Assembly: GCF_021917145.1 (NCBI RefSeq)
Contig: NC_061076.1
Span: 3,523,371-3,587,370 of the forward strand
Direction: 5' to 3'
Length of the DNA stretch: 64,000 nucleotides
DNA from: Hypomesus transpacificus
Taxonomy: Eukaryota > Chordata > Actinopteri > Osmeriformes > Osmeridae
The notes under the pieces are model-generated. The model worked only from the letters and a program-made list of their open reading frames with translations, made no database searches and was not told the DNA's origin. Shown piece by piece: positions 39,001 to 52,900 of the stretch. Within the stretch, counting starts at the first letter, position 1. The number at the start of each line of letters is the position of its first letter. The position numbers and the translations under genes are program-made.

Positions 39001-42000
39001 GTCCATGAAGGATTCATAGAGAAATCATGTCCAGGTAGTTTTTTGTGGTTTAGTGGCGGGGAAGGAAGTTGATAGGAGTGATAATCAGCGTGACAGTGTG
39101 TATTAGTCCCAGGTCAGAGGTGCTGTGCATGGCGGTATGTATCTGGTAGCAGCAACTACATCACTGAAAATTGCACAAGGTCTTCTCTTTAACTGATTTC
39201 AATTGATTTAGCAGATGGTGCCATCTCATCTCCAATCTCTTAAAATGTTCACACTTAAAATTGCTAACAAAGAATAGAGGGACAAAAAAAGGAAGACATT
39301 TTCAATTTCTTAAAGGCCAAATGATGATTTTGTGGAAATTATAATATTCTTTGAAATGTCCTATTCAGCAAAACATAAGTCAGTCAATAGGCACAGCTAA
39401 TCTGGCCTGTCAATAAAGCCAAGTCCGACACGACTCACGTGGCCGCAGTCTCATCTGTTACAGGAGCTTGCCGTGGAAGCAGCGGGCCTTAATTCAATAT
39501 TCTCAGGTTCACCCATGTCTGTCTGTCAGCCAAGATGGATGGCTGGCATGGGCGAATCCTCCGATTTTACACCACAATGTCAGATCAAACGGGCGCGGGG
39601 GTCAGGGGTCAGGTACAAGGTGGACCCAGAAGCAGCTCATCAGGGACATGTGTGAACCCTTCAGCATGGCTGTCATCAGAGAGTCCCCTGTGTGTCTTCT
39701 CACTGACTGATGATGCCATGCTAGTAAATCTTTGAACTGGAGAAATTCGCCACACATATCTGATTGTGAGACCATTTTACACGGGGGGGGGTGGTCAGTT
39801 CTGGTGACTGCAGATGAACGATATCCACTCAAATGTTCAGTACACTGCGTCAGTCTTGTCGTTTTTGACGTGGGTCTTTCTTGCGACGTCCCTATATGAA
39901 TTCCTATATGAATTACATTCAATTGCATTCATTCATCCAGACAAGTACATTCTGATGTATTCATTTGCTGCTCATACTCCTGAAGAGCTTGGCCAAATGC
40001 ATATAGCAACAGTACAGTGGGCACTTAGTTGTCCTAAGAGCAGGAGTTATTCTCCCTGGCAGATGGTGGGGCTGAGCCCCTGAGGCCAGTGGCAATGCTA
40101 CACCCTGGGACCCGGATACCTAATAATGGTCCTGTTGAGCTTCTCACCTGCTGTTCTGCCGCAGACAATGTTATCTCATCCGCCTGACCTATTGTACGGC
40201 TCATCGACAGTAATGACAGTTAAGAGACCCACGCTGCCTCTTACACAGCAGGTCTCTCCCCAGAGAGAGGCAGGAGCCTGGGAACTTTGCAGTAATCAGA
40301 ACGGACCCAATCTTTCCATCTCTCCTCCGACGGTGGATCACATTTCGTTTCGTCGTGCAATGACAGCTTCTGCTGCTGCAACTGGTGGTGGTCTGGATAG
40401 GAAGACAGAAAGGATTCTGCTTTTGTGAAATTATTCCTGATTCAGTCGAGAGGTTTTTTTCTGATGTTGTAGATATGCCACGTATCTGGATTTAGGATCC
40501 ATAAATGAGGTTTCCACACAAGTTTCCATGTGTACTGAAATGTGAAAAAAAAAAACACAACAACAAAAACTAAACTAAGGTATCTCGTTTCTTCAGATAA
40601 ATTGTTGTAGGACACAGAGAACAATACAGATCAGATGGTGAAGGCACACCCAGTGCTCTTTGAGAACCTTCAGATTGCAATCCCATTATAGCTACAATAG
40701 AACCATGTGACTGAGAGAAAGGAAATTATTTTTTTGTATCTAACTGTTCTAGTCTGGACTTTGTGGCAACACTGTATCCTTGCCTTCTAAGGTAGGGGTC
40801 AGAAACCAGTTTTAGAGACACTGTCTTACTTAAGTTCCCATGAGTGTTTATGTGTTCAGAGAAAGAGCTGGGGCAAACAGAGATAGGAGATAACCAAGTG
40901 CATTGTTATTGGTTGACACCTCTTTATTCTTACCATGTACATCTCGGAGCAGATGAGCAAATGCCCAATTTTTCTTTGTCACAAAAACTGTGAGAACGTT
41001 TTCTAAAAACAGATAACATGAGACTGAGGTAATTTGGAGACCAAAGAAAATCTAATTATTGTCATTGTAAAGTTTCTGGGACCATTCTTACTTTAACAAT
41101 ATACTTAAAACAACAGAAACAGTCCAGTATGTAAATACTCTGGACATCGAAATTGACAATTACTGTCTTGTTTTTTGCTATCAAACACAATAATATGTAA
41201 TTCTCTTCAAAAATGACATCTTGAGGCAAGCGTGGTATTTCTTAACACAGAATTCCCGTTACAAATACCATTTGAAAGGGAGAGGAAAATGTCACATGCT
41301 GACTTACACTGCAGCAATAGAAGTGCTGAGTGGGTTCTTTTGGCAAGGAAACGTGCTTCAACTCAAACGTCCAGTTATCAGCACTTCGGCCTCATGCCTT
41401 TAAATAAACATCCAGCATGCTCACCTTTCCCCTGTGAACCACAAAGCTATCATCTCTTTTCTACACACACTTCACAACAAACCAACCCTGGCCAACAGGC
41501 ACGGCACCAAAGAGAAAAAAAAACCAAATCATGCTTATAGAAATCTGTCTTTGTCAAACTTCAACACATCAAAAGCATCAATGGCATCTCTCTGATGTCC
41601 CACGGATGCACTACCCCTGCTCCATCAATAACAGGACATTTCATCTGTTTGCTTTGCACTTATCAAATGGAAAACGTGACTCATTCGATGACTGGGGGTG
41701 GCTGGGAGGCTACCCCCAGAGCTGCTGCGTCCGTCTGAGGTGGCCCCAACATAAACACTGATCTGTTCAGCAGCAGAGTGTAAACTTCCCCTCCCTGCAC
41801 TGGTGCGCACTCTTCCTGGGGGAGTAGTAAGCTGCTGTCAAGCATTCTAATCTGTGGCAACACTTAGTGGCAACTACAATGTTGTATAGACAGATATTGC
41901 TGTGTGGTTACATGGCAGTTAAGTTAACCTTGAAAGTGTTGCCAAATGTGTTTTTGGGGGGGCCCTACCACAGGGAAATTCAAATATACAGCAGTTTTGT

Positions 42001-42025
42001 TGAGGCCATCAAGCCCCGACCCTTG
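36066..42025. other. intergenic region, left part
   Basis: No exon chain, RNA gene or recognisable domain is seen. It contains a short GT/G run (37,699-37,729) and ordinary AT-rich sequence. Short open frames here overlap on both strands and look random. Confidence 0.55.
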
Positions 42026-42077
42026 GAAGTCGCTTTGGATAAAAGCGTCTGCTAAATGCATAAATGTAAATGTAATA
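42026..42077 (+). repeat. fish LINE/SINE 3'-tail motif
   Basis: GAAGTCGCTTTGGATAAAAG followed by CGTCTGCTAAATGCATAAATG and TAAATGTAA. This tail is shared by many fish retrotransposed repeats (recalled, not searched). Only the tail is clear; the body is not recognisable. Confidence 0.5.
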
Positions 42078-45000
42078 TTTCTGCATATCTACAACAAACC
42101 TATTACATTGAACAACCTACAAGAAGGAGAGAAAGGACTAACCATGGATGTAAACCATTTTATTACAATCACTTTCTGGAGATAATAGACTTCAGAATGT
42201 CAATTTCAAATAAGGTGAAAAAAACTAATTGTACTATGGGATAATCACAGGAGTAAACACTTTATTTCCAAACTATACCGTGTCATCTTTTAACATTTTT
42301 AAACGTGATCAAAACATGCCATGATTCCAATGCACTAGCAGAAATCCCAAGCATATCACAAGGTATTGTTGTGGTAGCAGTGGATTTGCTAACCCTTTTC
42401 ACTCATTTGATGTGTTTTAAAGATAATTTTTCATTTCCTGCTCTAGATAGAAGATGAATATCTCCCATGGCACTGACCCAACTGAAACAAACAGTTTTTC
42501 CTGGTACTCCAGCCAGGCAGTAAATGTTATCTCAAAGTCCCCAACACTACTAACTAGAGAAACATTAGCCAGGGTGAATGCTTGGCTTGCATAATTGAAG
42601 ACAATTGTAATGAGAACAGTAGATATGTGGCCTGTTGCAGCCCGGGGGGGAGTCCCACCCAGGCTGTCTGGAGAGGAAGCCATAGAGAGGGAGGTCAAAG
42701 TTGGGTGCTCACATCCTAGTCATTTATCCTGTTATTCCACTTCTCGCCAACAGACAGACATCAGAAAAATGCTGAATCTTTGCTTAGCCTCATTTTCTCC
42801 TGATGATGTCCATCTTTTTGTTACATTACAGCAAGGAAAATGGCGGCCAGATCATGTTTTCTGTACCATGTAGGCCTACATTGCAGATGCAGGTGGTTTG
42901 AACAGTAAGCTGGTCTGTTTGTTGCCATTTTGCCATTCCTACAAACAGCCAAGGATAGCCCTCAGCTGGTCAATATGTCCAAGGGATGGGGTGTCTTTTC
43001 ATTGGCAGTTATCTTTAGCAGCGCCTTTTTTTGGAAAAGCCAAGAGTCAAAGAATATAGTAAACAAACACTTTCATGAAAACACGCCTTTCCAGTCGACA
43101 ATGGTGGGAAATAACAGATTGAAATCCTCTCGTAAACACAACTGATAACTTAAAAGGAGGAGGACACAGTCAAGTCAACACTCTCGGTCTTAATGCTATC
43201 CAGATCAAATCTTTCACAGACGATGGAAGCTGCATGAAGCCAGAGCTGCACGTGTAGCCTGTCCAGATCCACCGAGAGGAGGAAATGGAAGAGGGAGCGG
43301 ATCCAACCACAGAGGTGCAATCACAATCACGGAGTCTTCCTGCAGATGTGACCGTGTCCACCGCGTCTCCGGAGCGGGAGCCGTGAAGGTGGACCAGGTC
43401 CACATCAAACACACATTGGCGTCAAACCAGCGTCCCTGTTGGTAATCAGCCATCTCTCCAGGGAGAAGAAGCATCTTTCCATTGATAGGAACACAAAGGG
43501 ATGTCAGGAGAGGATGACCCTTTCCCACTAATCGGGGGGGGGGGGGAAGGGTGGGAGGGTGGGACGGGGGGGAGGGGGGGAGGGGGGAGGGCTGAGAGGA
43601 AGGGCTGCTCCCCTTAACCTCTGCTCATTCGGTGATGAGGTTTCCATATTTGCTTTGGCGCATGGTGAAAAACAAGGATACACGGGGGTTTGTCAGAGGC
43701 TCCTGGATTTTCACTGAGTGTACTGGCTCATGAGCTCACTCAATGAATGATTCCATTCCTATTCAATTAGATTTAAATCCTGGTTTCTGGTCATTCGGGA
43801 ACACTGAAAATCATTTTTACTGAAGTCCTAGTACTGGACTCCCAGTGTGACCTTTGAAAATCAAGTCGTGGAACCATAAAGACATGAAGAGCCCTTACAT
43901 ATGTATGAAACAGAATGTGGCGGACAAGAACAACATCATGGTGGTTTTGGTTTGTGCCTGCCATACCTGTTCACAACAATAATGTGGTAAAAAATCTAAT
44001 GTGGATAGGATTGAGAGTACTAGATGGCAGTACAGCCAACATGCAGGCTCTTTGTGAGTTTGACTGTTAAGCAGATTACATGGTAAATCAGTGCCGTGTC
44101 ATTTGCGAATTTCTCAAAATAAACAAGCTTGGGATTTGGCTAGCTAGGATTCAGAGCTATTCAAGAGGGCACACAATGCATAAACCATCTGTAATAGCAG
44201 ATCTTAACCTCCATTCTGATATATGACTTGCTTTAAGACGAAGATATGTTTTTCAACATTTTCAGAAACGTTAATGTAAGCTTGAAATACCATCCACCAA
44301 CACCAGTACAGTTTAAGAAGTAGTTGGTGGAAAGATTCCTTTACCATCTTTGTTGTCATCTGGCATCAGCAGCCTGCTCTATAGTGGATGGCTGTGTCCT
44401 TTTTGGGTCAAGAAAGCAATCATTTTGAGTTCTTTTCAGAGAGATGTGATGACCAAACTAGCGCCAAGATGCGTATCTAAGGGTTGTTTGACCTGAGCTT
44501 TCTTCCTGTCAGCTGAAGTTCAAGATTTGTCCTGAGGCGTGGCCCTCTCTTTTTCTTCTTCCTTGGTCACTCTGACCCTGGGCTGTGAACCCAGTAATGT
44601 TATACAAATGTCATGCATCATAGGACTGACAGCTCCCATACAAGACGCCAGAGTGAACATTATCTGCAGTTTCTTTGAGGCAGAGCAGAGACCCCTGGTC
44701 AAACAAACAATGGGGGTTTCTAGACAGGGTCACGCAGAAAACCCCCCAGCACAGTAAGGCTATGTTTTCTCCCCTTGGCCTCCATTTTGGAGCCTCCTTT
44801 TAGAAGCATTTCCGTTGCCCCCTCAGTTCCTGCCTCAAAGCTATTTATTCTTAAGATTGCCTATTCTTATATCTGTCTTCTTTCCTGGCCCTCAGACTAA
44901 AAGTGAATACTTTCCAGGAAACTAGATCAAAAGTGTCACTTATGCTGAATATAAAACCACTCTGAGGCACTCGGACTGCCCGCTTACAACAAAGATGTGA

Positions 45001-48000
45001 AACAGAACTTGCTGACACATTATGACTGAACTGGAAAGAGTGACCAATCTTGCAAGCTATTGAAGTGACTGTTTAATGACTCTTTTATTGCATAGTGTGA
45101 CACTCTGATCAAGCCAAGGTTTGATCAAAGACACTGACAGAAACCGGCATTCCTCTGCAACCGTCTCCTCAAAGGAAATGCCTCCACTGCTGCAGTAAAC
45201 AGCCAGGACAACAAGCTGTGCTTTAATCTCTGTCTTGTGTCGGCTGCTCCCCGCGGCTTTGAAGCTCTGCAACTAAATGCTGGAACTGTCCCCAGATAGT
45301 GCATTCCTCAGCCACCCTGTCCCTGAACACTAGCCAGAATTAAACACTGTGTCTGGTCCACCCACATCTAAGGCGATAGATACCGCAGGGCCCTAAACAG
45401 ATTTTGGACTCCTTTCAAACCAACCAGATGACACTCTCCCACACCGGGATGGACAGAACGTTCAGCATGATCGTACACATCAAAATATGCTGAATTAGTA
45501 AATAGGTGTGGCACATTTCGACAATATTTAGATGCAAATTAGGTTTGCTTTCACGATTTGTAATGACTCAAACAAAGACAGATGGTCAGCATGATTAGGG
45601 AAACACTGCAAACACAGATGCTTAGCTATTTGGTTCAGCATCCAGTTCTAACTCTCTAAGCGTATGGTAGTCACCCACTGAAAGGAATTGACTGAGATGC
45701 TAAGACATTTTCTGTGACTGTACTGTTAAGCCTACGATCGGCAGCAACATTAGAATAAAAGCGGGTTTTGTAGTCGGAGATCCTGGAAGTTATATTTCAA
45801 GTCACAATGAACAGACGGCATCGGTAATGCTGCCAGCGCAGCAAGTTGCCATGGAAACCGGTGTTGCGCGAGGCTGTGTCAGAGATCCGGCCCATTGTCC
45901 AGCCCTCCCCCCTTTAGTGGCGGCACACTTTCCCTAGGGGCTTTCCATGCAACATCTGTCCCATGTAACCTCCACCGCCCCCACCTCCACCCCCACCCCC
46001 ACCTCCACCCCCACCCCTGCCCCTACCCCCACCCCCTGATCGGCCCACTCAAAGATCCAGAGAGGGCGCCTCCCCTAATAAAGGCCGGCCACACACACCT
46101 GCTGAGAGGGTTAGAGGTCACCACCCGAGCATGAACACATTGCCATAGCCCTGCAGGACCCCAGCCTCCTACCGCCCAGCGCTGTCACACATGGGAGAGG
46201 GAGAAAACCCTACTTTCTCCACACAGTCTGAGCATGGCTCACTGTCTACACGCAAACTCTGAACAATTACTATCAATTCAAACAACATGCTATTCAAATA
46301 AATGGTATATGTTACAACGGCAATTTTTGGAAATGGGGAAAAACTTTTTTTTGAAGACTTCATTCACTTTGATGAGTATGATGGGTTCAGCTAATAAACT
46401 TAAGAGGATTAATTTCCTGTTCTTTCATCTTGTTTCAGAAATGAACACACTGGTGTTAGTAACACCAGAAACACACTGGAACATTTTAATTTAATCTCTT
46501 GTGGTATGTCTACAATGTTCCATGAAAAAAATATTATAAAGTAGACTAATGAGCTGGGGTTAATGTGAATTACATTGACGTTTGGAGCACATTTCTTCTA
46601 CGGATTTGCACCAAAAAACAACCCTAAGCCCTGTGTTGAACCATGTGATGGCTGGATGTGAGTTAGGGGGAGAGTGGACGGCGTTCCCTGTGGAGTGCAC
46701 TGCCTGCTGCCTCAGAAGACCCTGAAGGAATCACCCAGACCCTCATCAATCTGGCTGCACATTCCACTATGGCTGACAATGGGGCTCAGCTCTCTGAATG
46801 GCAGATGGCTTGCCTCGGGCTGTCCACGCCAAGCTTCCATTGTTTACCCCCGGGTTTGAAGCGGGGACCTCTCTGCTCCTCCTCCTTCGGCATCAAAAAA
46901 GGGACGTTCAGATAACAGGGAGACCAAACGACGCAGACTGAAATCCTCACCATTTGAACAGTTTTGGGACACAACTTAGTTTTAAGGGATGTTTTTGTCC
47001 ATGACGTAAGACAGATAGAACCTATGAAGTCAGCATGTTTCAGCTGGAGCTGCATTAGCAGTGAGACAAAAGGTAGTCCATATGGATGAGGCTTAGCTCC
47101 TGTATTCCCCAGGGGTAAAGGGGGCAGCCTGCATGGAGCCCCAACAGCAGGCGTGTGGTTCCAGACCTCTCACTCTGAAACAGCCTCTGAGTCTGTTGTC
47201 AGGCCACCTCCCACCATACCAAGCTACTGGTGGAGATAGTAGAGTGCCACAGCTGACTAATATATAACAGGTATTTTTATCTTCATGTAACAAAACACTG
47301 TGATCATATGTTATAGAGTCCGGTTTAAACAGGATTTTGTTTTAGCCATCACAACTGCTTGACACAGGGCAAACCTTCAAACCTCTCATTCTTCAGCATT
47401 CCTCACAGTCTGAAAATGGAGGGAAGAGAGGGTTACCCCGTGCTTTGTGATGTGGGTGGGTGGACGTGTTCACGGAAGACGAGGGGAGCAAACAGCTTTG
47501 ACAAACTCCATTCAGCAATTAGCATAAAGCTGCCCCTCTTAAAGAATGCACAACCCCCTTCTAAACTTTTTTTTTGTCACAGGGTTGACTATTTTTAACA
47601 CATCTGTTGGGCCCTATGTCTGCGCAAGCCATGGACAGGTCTGTCTACAGAACCCTTTATGATGCTGTGAAAAGACCTATGGGGACCCTTGATAGATAGC
47701 CTTCATTTCAATGAAAATGCCGACCCAGAGAATGGAAAGAATGATGAGCCACCACTCCAGAACACCCCCTGCTCACAGCCCCTAAACCTCCCTTTTAAAA
47801 GGCTCCTCTTAAACAGTCTGATACTGAGCCTAATCATGTAGAGAAAAGAAACCATGTCTGACCAAGTTTTATGTTCTCCCTTTAAAGCCCTTTTTTTGCA
47901 TTGAGGCGTCAACAACTTCAAAGAAAATTGTTATGACGAACAGGAAATTATTATTTAAACTATACAATAAACTGTTGCCATTTTCAAAGAGTCAACATGT

Positions 48001-49559
48001 CAAACATAGATGTAAACAAAATGCAGTGAATTACTTTTGAACAATCTAAAATAGCTGATTGCTTAGAAATGTTACCCAAAAGAAAGTCATTTCAGTTCCG
48101 GCCTTCATTATTCATAAATGGCAGTTGTAATCAGAAATGTATTTCATTCCAATAGAATGGAGACCAAGTAAAACAAAAAGTTAAACAAACCAGCTCTGAA
48201 AACAGACCTTTTCCCCAAACACATAAAAATCCCATGGAACACTGTTTCCCATGGCTACAGTATAATATTGTATAAAATATGTTTTATTACCATTTCATAA
48301 TCATTGGGACACGGCTCTATCTGTAACATTCATAAACAAATTAGTGGAAAAAATATGACAAAGAATACACTGTTAGCTATAGTGAAATGACCTTCCCTGA
48401 CCTACCAAGGAGAAAGAAGCGCCTCTGTGTGTGGGATTAGTGGGTCACTGAGTCTGCAGGATGTTTACTAGCTAGTGTCAGAGATGGGAGCTTTAATACA
48501 CAGGACAGTACCAGGATAGGAACACAATAGACAAAACAAAGACTTTTTACAGTAAGACATGGGTTTAGCTATTTATAAACTGACTGGAGCCTTGCCATGA
48601 ATCAACGGCAACATGGTATTGGAATCACAAACAACTGACACAAGTACTTTTTTTTTACGTCATTTGTATTTTTTTTATCACAGTTGGACACCCTGAATTG
48701 TCTGGCAGCATATGAGGTTCTGACTGTTCTAGAGTTACAGTGTTTCTCAGATGAATCTCAGGGTCCTGTTTTCTCAGATGAATCTCAGGGTCCTGTTTCT
48801 CATCCATTAGTCAGGGAAGCTGCTGTTGTGACATCTGGAAAACAGGCACCCCTAAACTTGTTTTGTCGGCTGGAATCAAGCAGAATTCATCTTGTCATAA
48901 CAATACAGTAGAGGACATCCTTTTCAAATCAAAGATTTAAGAACATTGTTTTTTGGATTTATTAGCAAATTGTCTTAATTTCAAATGTCACCTGCAGTAG
49001 TATTCTGTTCCCGTTTACAGCTAGATTTTTTATCTCATCTTGACTGTATCTCATGTAAAACAAGAGCCCTAAAAAAAATGCTGATGATATAAAAAGTGTT
49101 AATTAAAAAGAGAATTACATAGAAAATTCCTAAGTGATGCTGAGGGCTCCTGAAAGTGCACTGTTATATTGCGGGGGCAAAGATATCCCCTCTGCATTGT
49201 CCATTTGCCGGAGAGACCTCCCTTAAATCTGAATGGACAGCTCTGAACCCACACAATGAGCAGCATTGTTTCTCTATGAAAGGAGAGCATGTGCTTTGCT
49301 AATGCCGCACTTGCATCGGCCAACCTCCGGGACAACTTCTACATTCAGCCTTTGATTAAGGAGCCCAGTTAGCCATGGATGACTTCCTCCAAGGTGCCCG
49401 GGGGTTGTGGGAAAGGGCCAGTAAGCGAGTGCAGCCTGTTCTGCTGAATGGCTCTGTGGAGGTTCATGATACCAGGGTGCCTTCAACTGAAGCACTGTCG
49501 TGAGATCACATGACAGCCCCAGTCACAACTTGAGGGGACGAAACAAAAGTCATGGTGTG
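42078..49559. other. intergenic region, middle part
   Basis: No gene is supported. It has G runs at 43,534-43,590, a CCACCC-type C-rich repeat at 45,964-46,040, and a 27-bp direct duplication near 48,743-48,797 (TCTCAGATGAATCTCAGGGT twice). A GC-richer block at 45,800-45,910 holds an X-box-like motif. Confidence 0.55.
45845..45858. promoter_or_regulatory. X-box-like motif GTTGCCATGGAAAC
   Basis: Matches the RFX-factor consensus (GTNRCC, spacer, RGYAAC) at all but one position. It lies in a locally GC-rich island with no coding exon next to it. Predicted from sequence only. Confidence 0.3.
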
Positions 49560-49600
49560 TTAGTGTGTGTGTGCGCGCGCGCGCGTCTGTGTGTGTGAAT
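49560..49600. repeat. (GT)n(GC)n alternating tract
   Basis: GTGTGTGTGTGCGCGCGCGC then GTCTGTGTGTG, an alternating purine-pyrimidine run of Z-DNA type. Confidence 0.85.
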
Positions 49601-49889
49601 GTGTTTGTCTTGCCTCAGGAATAGAGATTCAGCAGTCATTCCCTCCCCACGTCATTACGTCACAGGCGCACAGATGTTCGATGAAAAGAGCAAAAGACAG
49701 AGACAGGTGGAACTCTCTCTCCCTGTCTTTTTCGTGTGCAGCTGACCGCATTCAATCTACAAACCACAACAAGAACTACAACATGCTTAGATAATAAAAC
49801 ACATGCGTATATACACACAATAGATTGTGGGTGGGATTGAGGTCCAAGCTGAAGGTTGGATACTGGAAGGTGAGGCTGGGACCCAGGGG

Positions 49890-49975
49890 CTGGTGCTGGG
49901 GCAGGGGCAGGGGCTGGGGCTGGGGCTGGGACCAGGGGGCTGGGTACTGAAGCTGGGACCTAAGGCCTGGGCTGG
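49890..49975 (+). repeat. GGGGCT-type hexamer repeat
   Basis: Repeated (C)TGGGG(C/A) units over about 80 bp, giving many closely spaced G-tracts on the plus strand. Confidence 0.75.
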
Positions 49976-52900
49976 GGTGTTTGTGCCCAGGCCGATCTCA
50001 TTCCCGTCTGTGGCAGTCAGACGGCCGGGCCAAAGACGGCCTCTTGTTTAAACAGTGTGATTAGTGTGGCGCCCGCATGGAGGACTCTGAGGGGTAAGAG
50101 GTCGCTGCCTTCTGAAGGAGATTAATAGAAGAGCGCGGCAGGGAGGAGCACCTGCCACTCCACTCCACAGACTAGCAGAGCACAGCGCCTCATAAAAGGA
50201 CCCGACATCCCTCCATCTGATCTGTCTCCACTGTTGTCCCCACGCAATGACTTCAGTCTGGCACTCCAGCCCAACCCAAGGCAGTATCTGAAATCAGATC
50301 ACCAGGAGGAATGCTTGTAGACATGCATGCAATGCTGGAGTGTTATAAAAGCAGTTGTCTTTTATAGGGCGCTATGGTTACTAAAACTGCACAGTTACCG
50401 TGAGAAAAGAGTGCTCTCTCGGAGGGCCAGACTGAACGCGAACCTGTCATGTGATCTACATAAACAGGAAACTTGATACCTTCTATCCCATCGTATAATG
50501 GACCATATATAATTTGCAGCAGGGTTCTAAACCTAACCTGCTTCTCACTGATGCTCCCCGTGGGAAATCAGAAGGCTTGTAACCTGCAGTAATGCTACAG
50601 TTTCCCACGGAGGGTACAAGAGTCAAACAAGGCTGAACCTTACAGGGGTTGGCTAGGGCAGGATGTGGAACCCCAATGGCTCAGTTTAGTCGTTTTGTAT
50701 CCATACAAACCCTCTTTATTAATCACACTAATAATAAGTTCCTACTTGCATCTATGGAGAGACATTCCAGCTTAAATCCCCCACTCTACACGGCACAGTC
50801 TGACAGTTAAACAAGGCCTCTTCTAATCCACTTAAAATGAGAGGATGTGCTCAGTTCGACCCAGCTCCAGGTTTAAACAGCAGCTCTGTGGGATGGAGAC
50901 ACGGGGCTTGCTCTTGTGTTCCCTCACTGGAGATCTGGGCCCAGGCCAAGCATGAAGTGCTCAGCACCAAATAGAGCAGAAGGCTTCCCTCAGCTGACCA
51001 GGTTGGCTTGTCTGGGGAGCAGAAGGCTGTGTGTGTGTGTGTACATATGTGCATATGTGTGTGTGTCTATATGTGTGTGCGTGTGTGTGTGCCTGCGTCT
51101 GTGCAGGCCTCATTATAATTCACTGCTGCTGATAGTCAGAAGTATTTTCCTGGCAGGTGGCTTGCTGGGTGTGTAGCCGACCATGTGGCAACCAGTCACA
51201 CAGGCCCTGTCTGCTGCTTTGCTTACACCACACAATATCTTCATGTGTTCATGGAGATCTACATTAAAATTAATAATGTCTGCATACAATTTATACTGTA
51301 TACATGCCTTCATACAAACATTTTTGTGGGGTAATTTTATGATCAATTCAAGTCACTGGGCAACAAAAAGTTTGAATAGAACTGGTTTCCTTGTATGGCG
51401 GTGAGACAGATGAGGGTAGATTTAATTTTTGTCATCGCCAGTCAACAGGAAACTGCAGCCTTTGCGTCCCATGTCTGTGCCATTATCGTCTTGTCTTTGG
51501 TAATTAGCTCGTCCTCTTTGTGCTGTTTGGCCCTGGTTTTCACATGGCAGTAAAGTAATTGAACAAGCTCATAATCACATCTGCTTTACATTGTAGGGGT
51601 GTAATTCCACTGGCCTCCCATGGTGCTTTACATGACGTCCTGCTCCCTCTCCAGCCTCCCTGTCTTTTAAACCTTGGGAAACGACAGAGGGATGCTACTC
51701 TGCAGAGATCTGATGACTGATAACATGAGGTTACCATTTAGAGGCAGCTTGTATCTCTGACAAAGACAATAAAATCATGGAGAATGAACAAGGAAAACAT
51801 TTCACAACAACATAAACAACATCCATCAGCAACAACAACAGCGGCAGCAGAACAATGCATCCACAATACAAAATTGTTTGGAGACAGTTAACCCTTTTCT
51901 GAGAGATTTATGAGAATTCTTTTGAGTTTTTTTTTTCTTCTTTTTGTCATGTTAACGTATTACAGGCTTGATTTTAGCGAGTGTGATAGTAACTGACCCT
52001 GAAATCCAGGTCCATCTGGTATTGTTCTCTGTGGTGTACGAGGGACATGATGATGTAATGTTATGATGAAGCTTTGTCATGAAGGAGGCCCCCAGTATCA
52101 GACACATTAGGCCAGGCCAGGGGCCTCTGTTGACCAGGGAATGTTTGCCACAGGCCTCCTCCCCAGGCTCCTCCATGCCTGAGGGCAGGGAAGTGAGGGG
52201 GTCACATAGAGTTGGTCATTTCAAAACATATCAGGTATCAGGCACTCTGAAGTGTAAGGCTCTAGGTAGAAGTTTCTCTTTTTTTTTCTTTTTTTTTTAC
52301 CTGAGGTTGAATGGAAACTACTCGGAAGATAAGTTTCACTCCCCAACCCGAGAGAGAAAGAGACAGTGGAGATGGAAGCCTAACTGGGCAGTCTGAGCAA
52401 AACCACATCATTGTCATAACATGAGCTGTTAATACTAAACCAATATTTCTGTAATTGCTACCATTTCCCCAAAAGATTGAAGTGATTCACACAATGCACA
52501 CAACACCCACATAACACACCCTGACTCTGACATCAGCAGTTTCCCATCGGACTCTCTCCCAGCTCAGCATTCTGAGTAGTCCCGTGAGATTCTCACACAT
52601 TGGCATGCCCTGTCATTTGCACTGTATCAGTTCCCAGGGCTCCATTCTTGCACCATAATACACCGGCAGGTCAGGTCCCAGCAACTCTCTAGACTCAACA
52701 TTACAAGCACAATGAACACCCTGTAACACTAGTGAGAGCATGGAGAAAAAAAACATCAATTGCAAAAGCTTACACCACATCCTAAACATCCATTATTCAA
52801 TGCAAAGTGCAATTCATCTGAAGGCAGTTACATTGACCGCGTCCATCTTGTCTGTCAACCACATCAGTTTGAGACGGGTAGACCTCACTCCTCCCAAAGG

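Noticed and set aside
42417..43528. Minus-strand frames of 80-104 codons
   Set aside because: No domain, no splice partners, and biased composition (G-run translation at 43,530-43,590).
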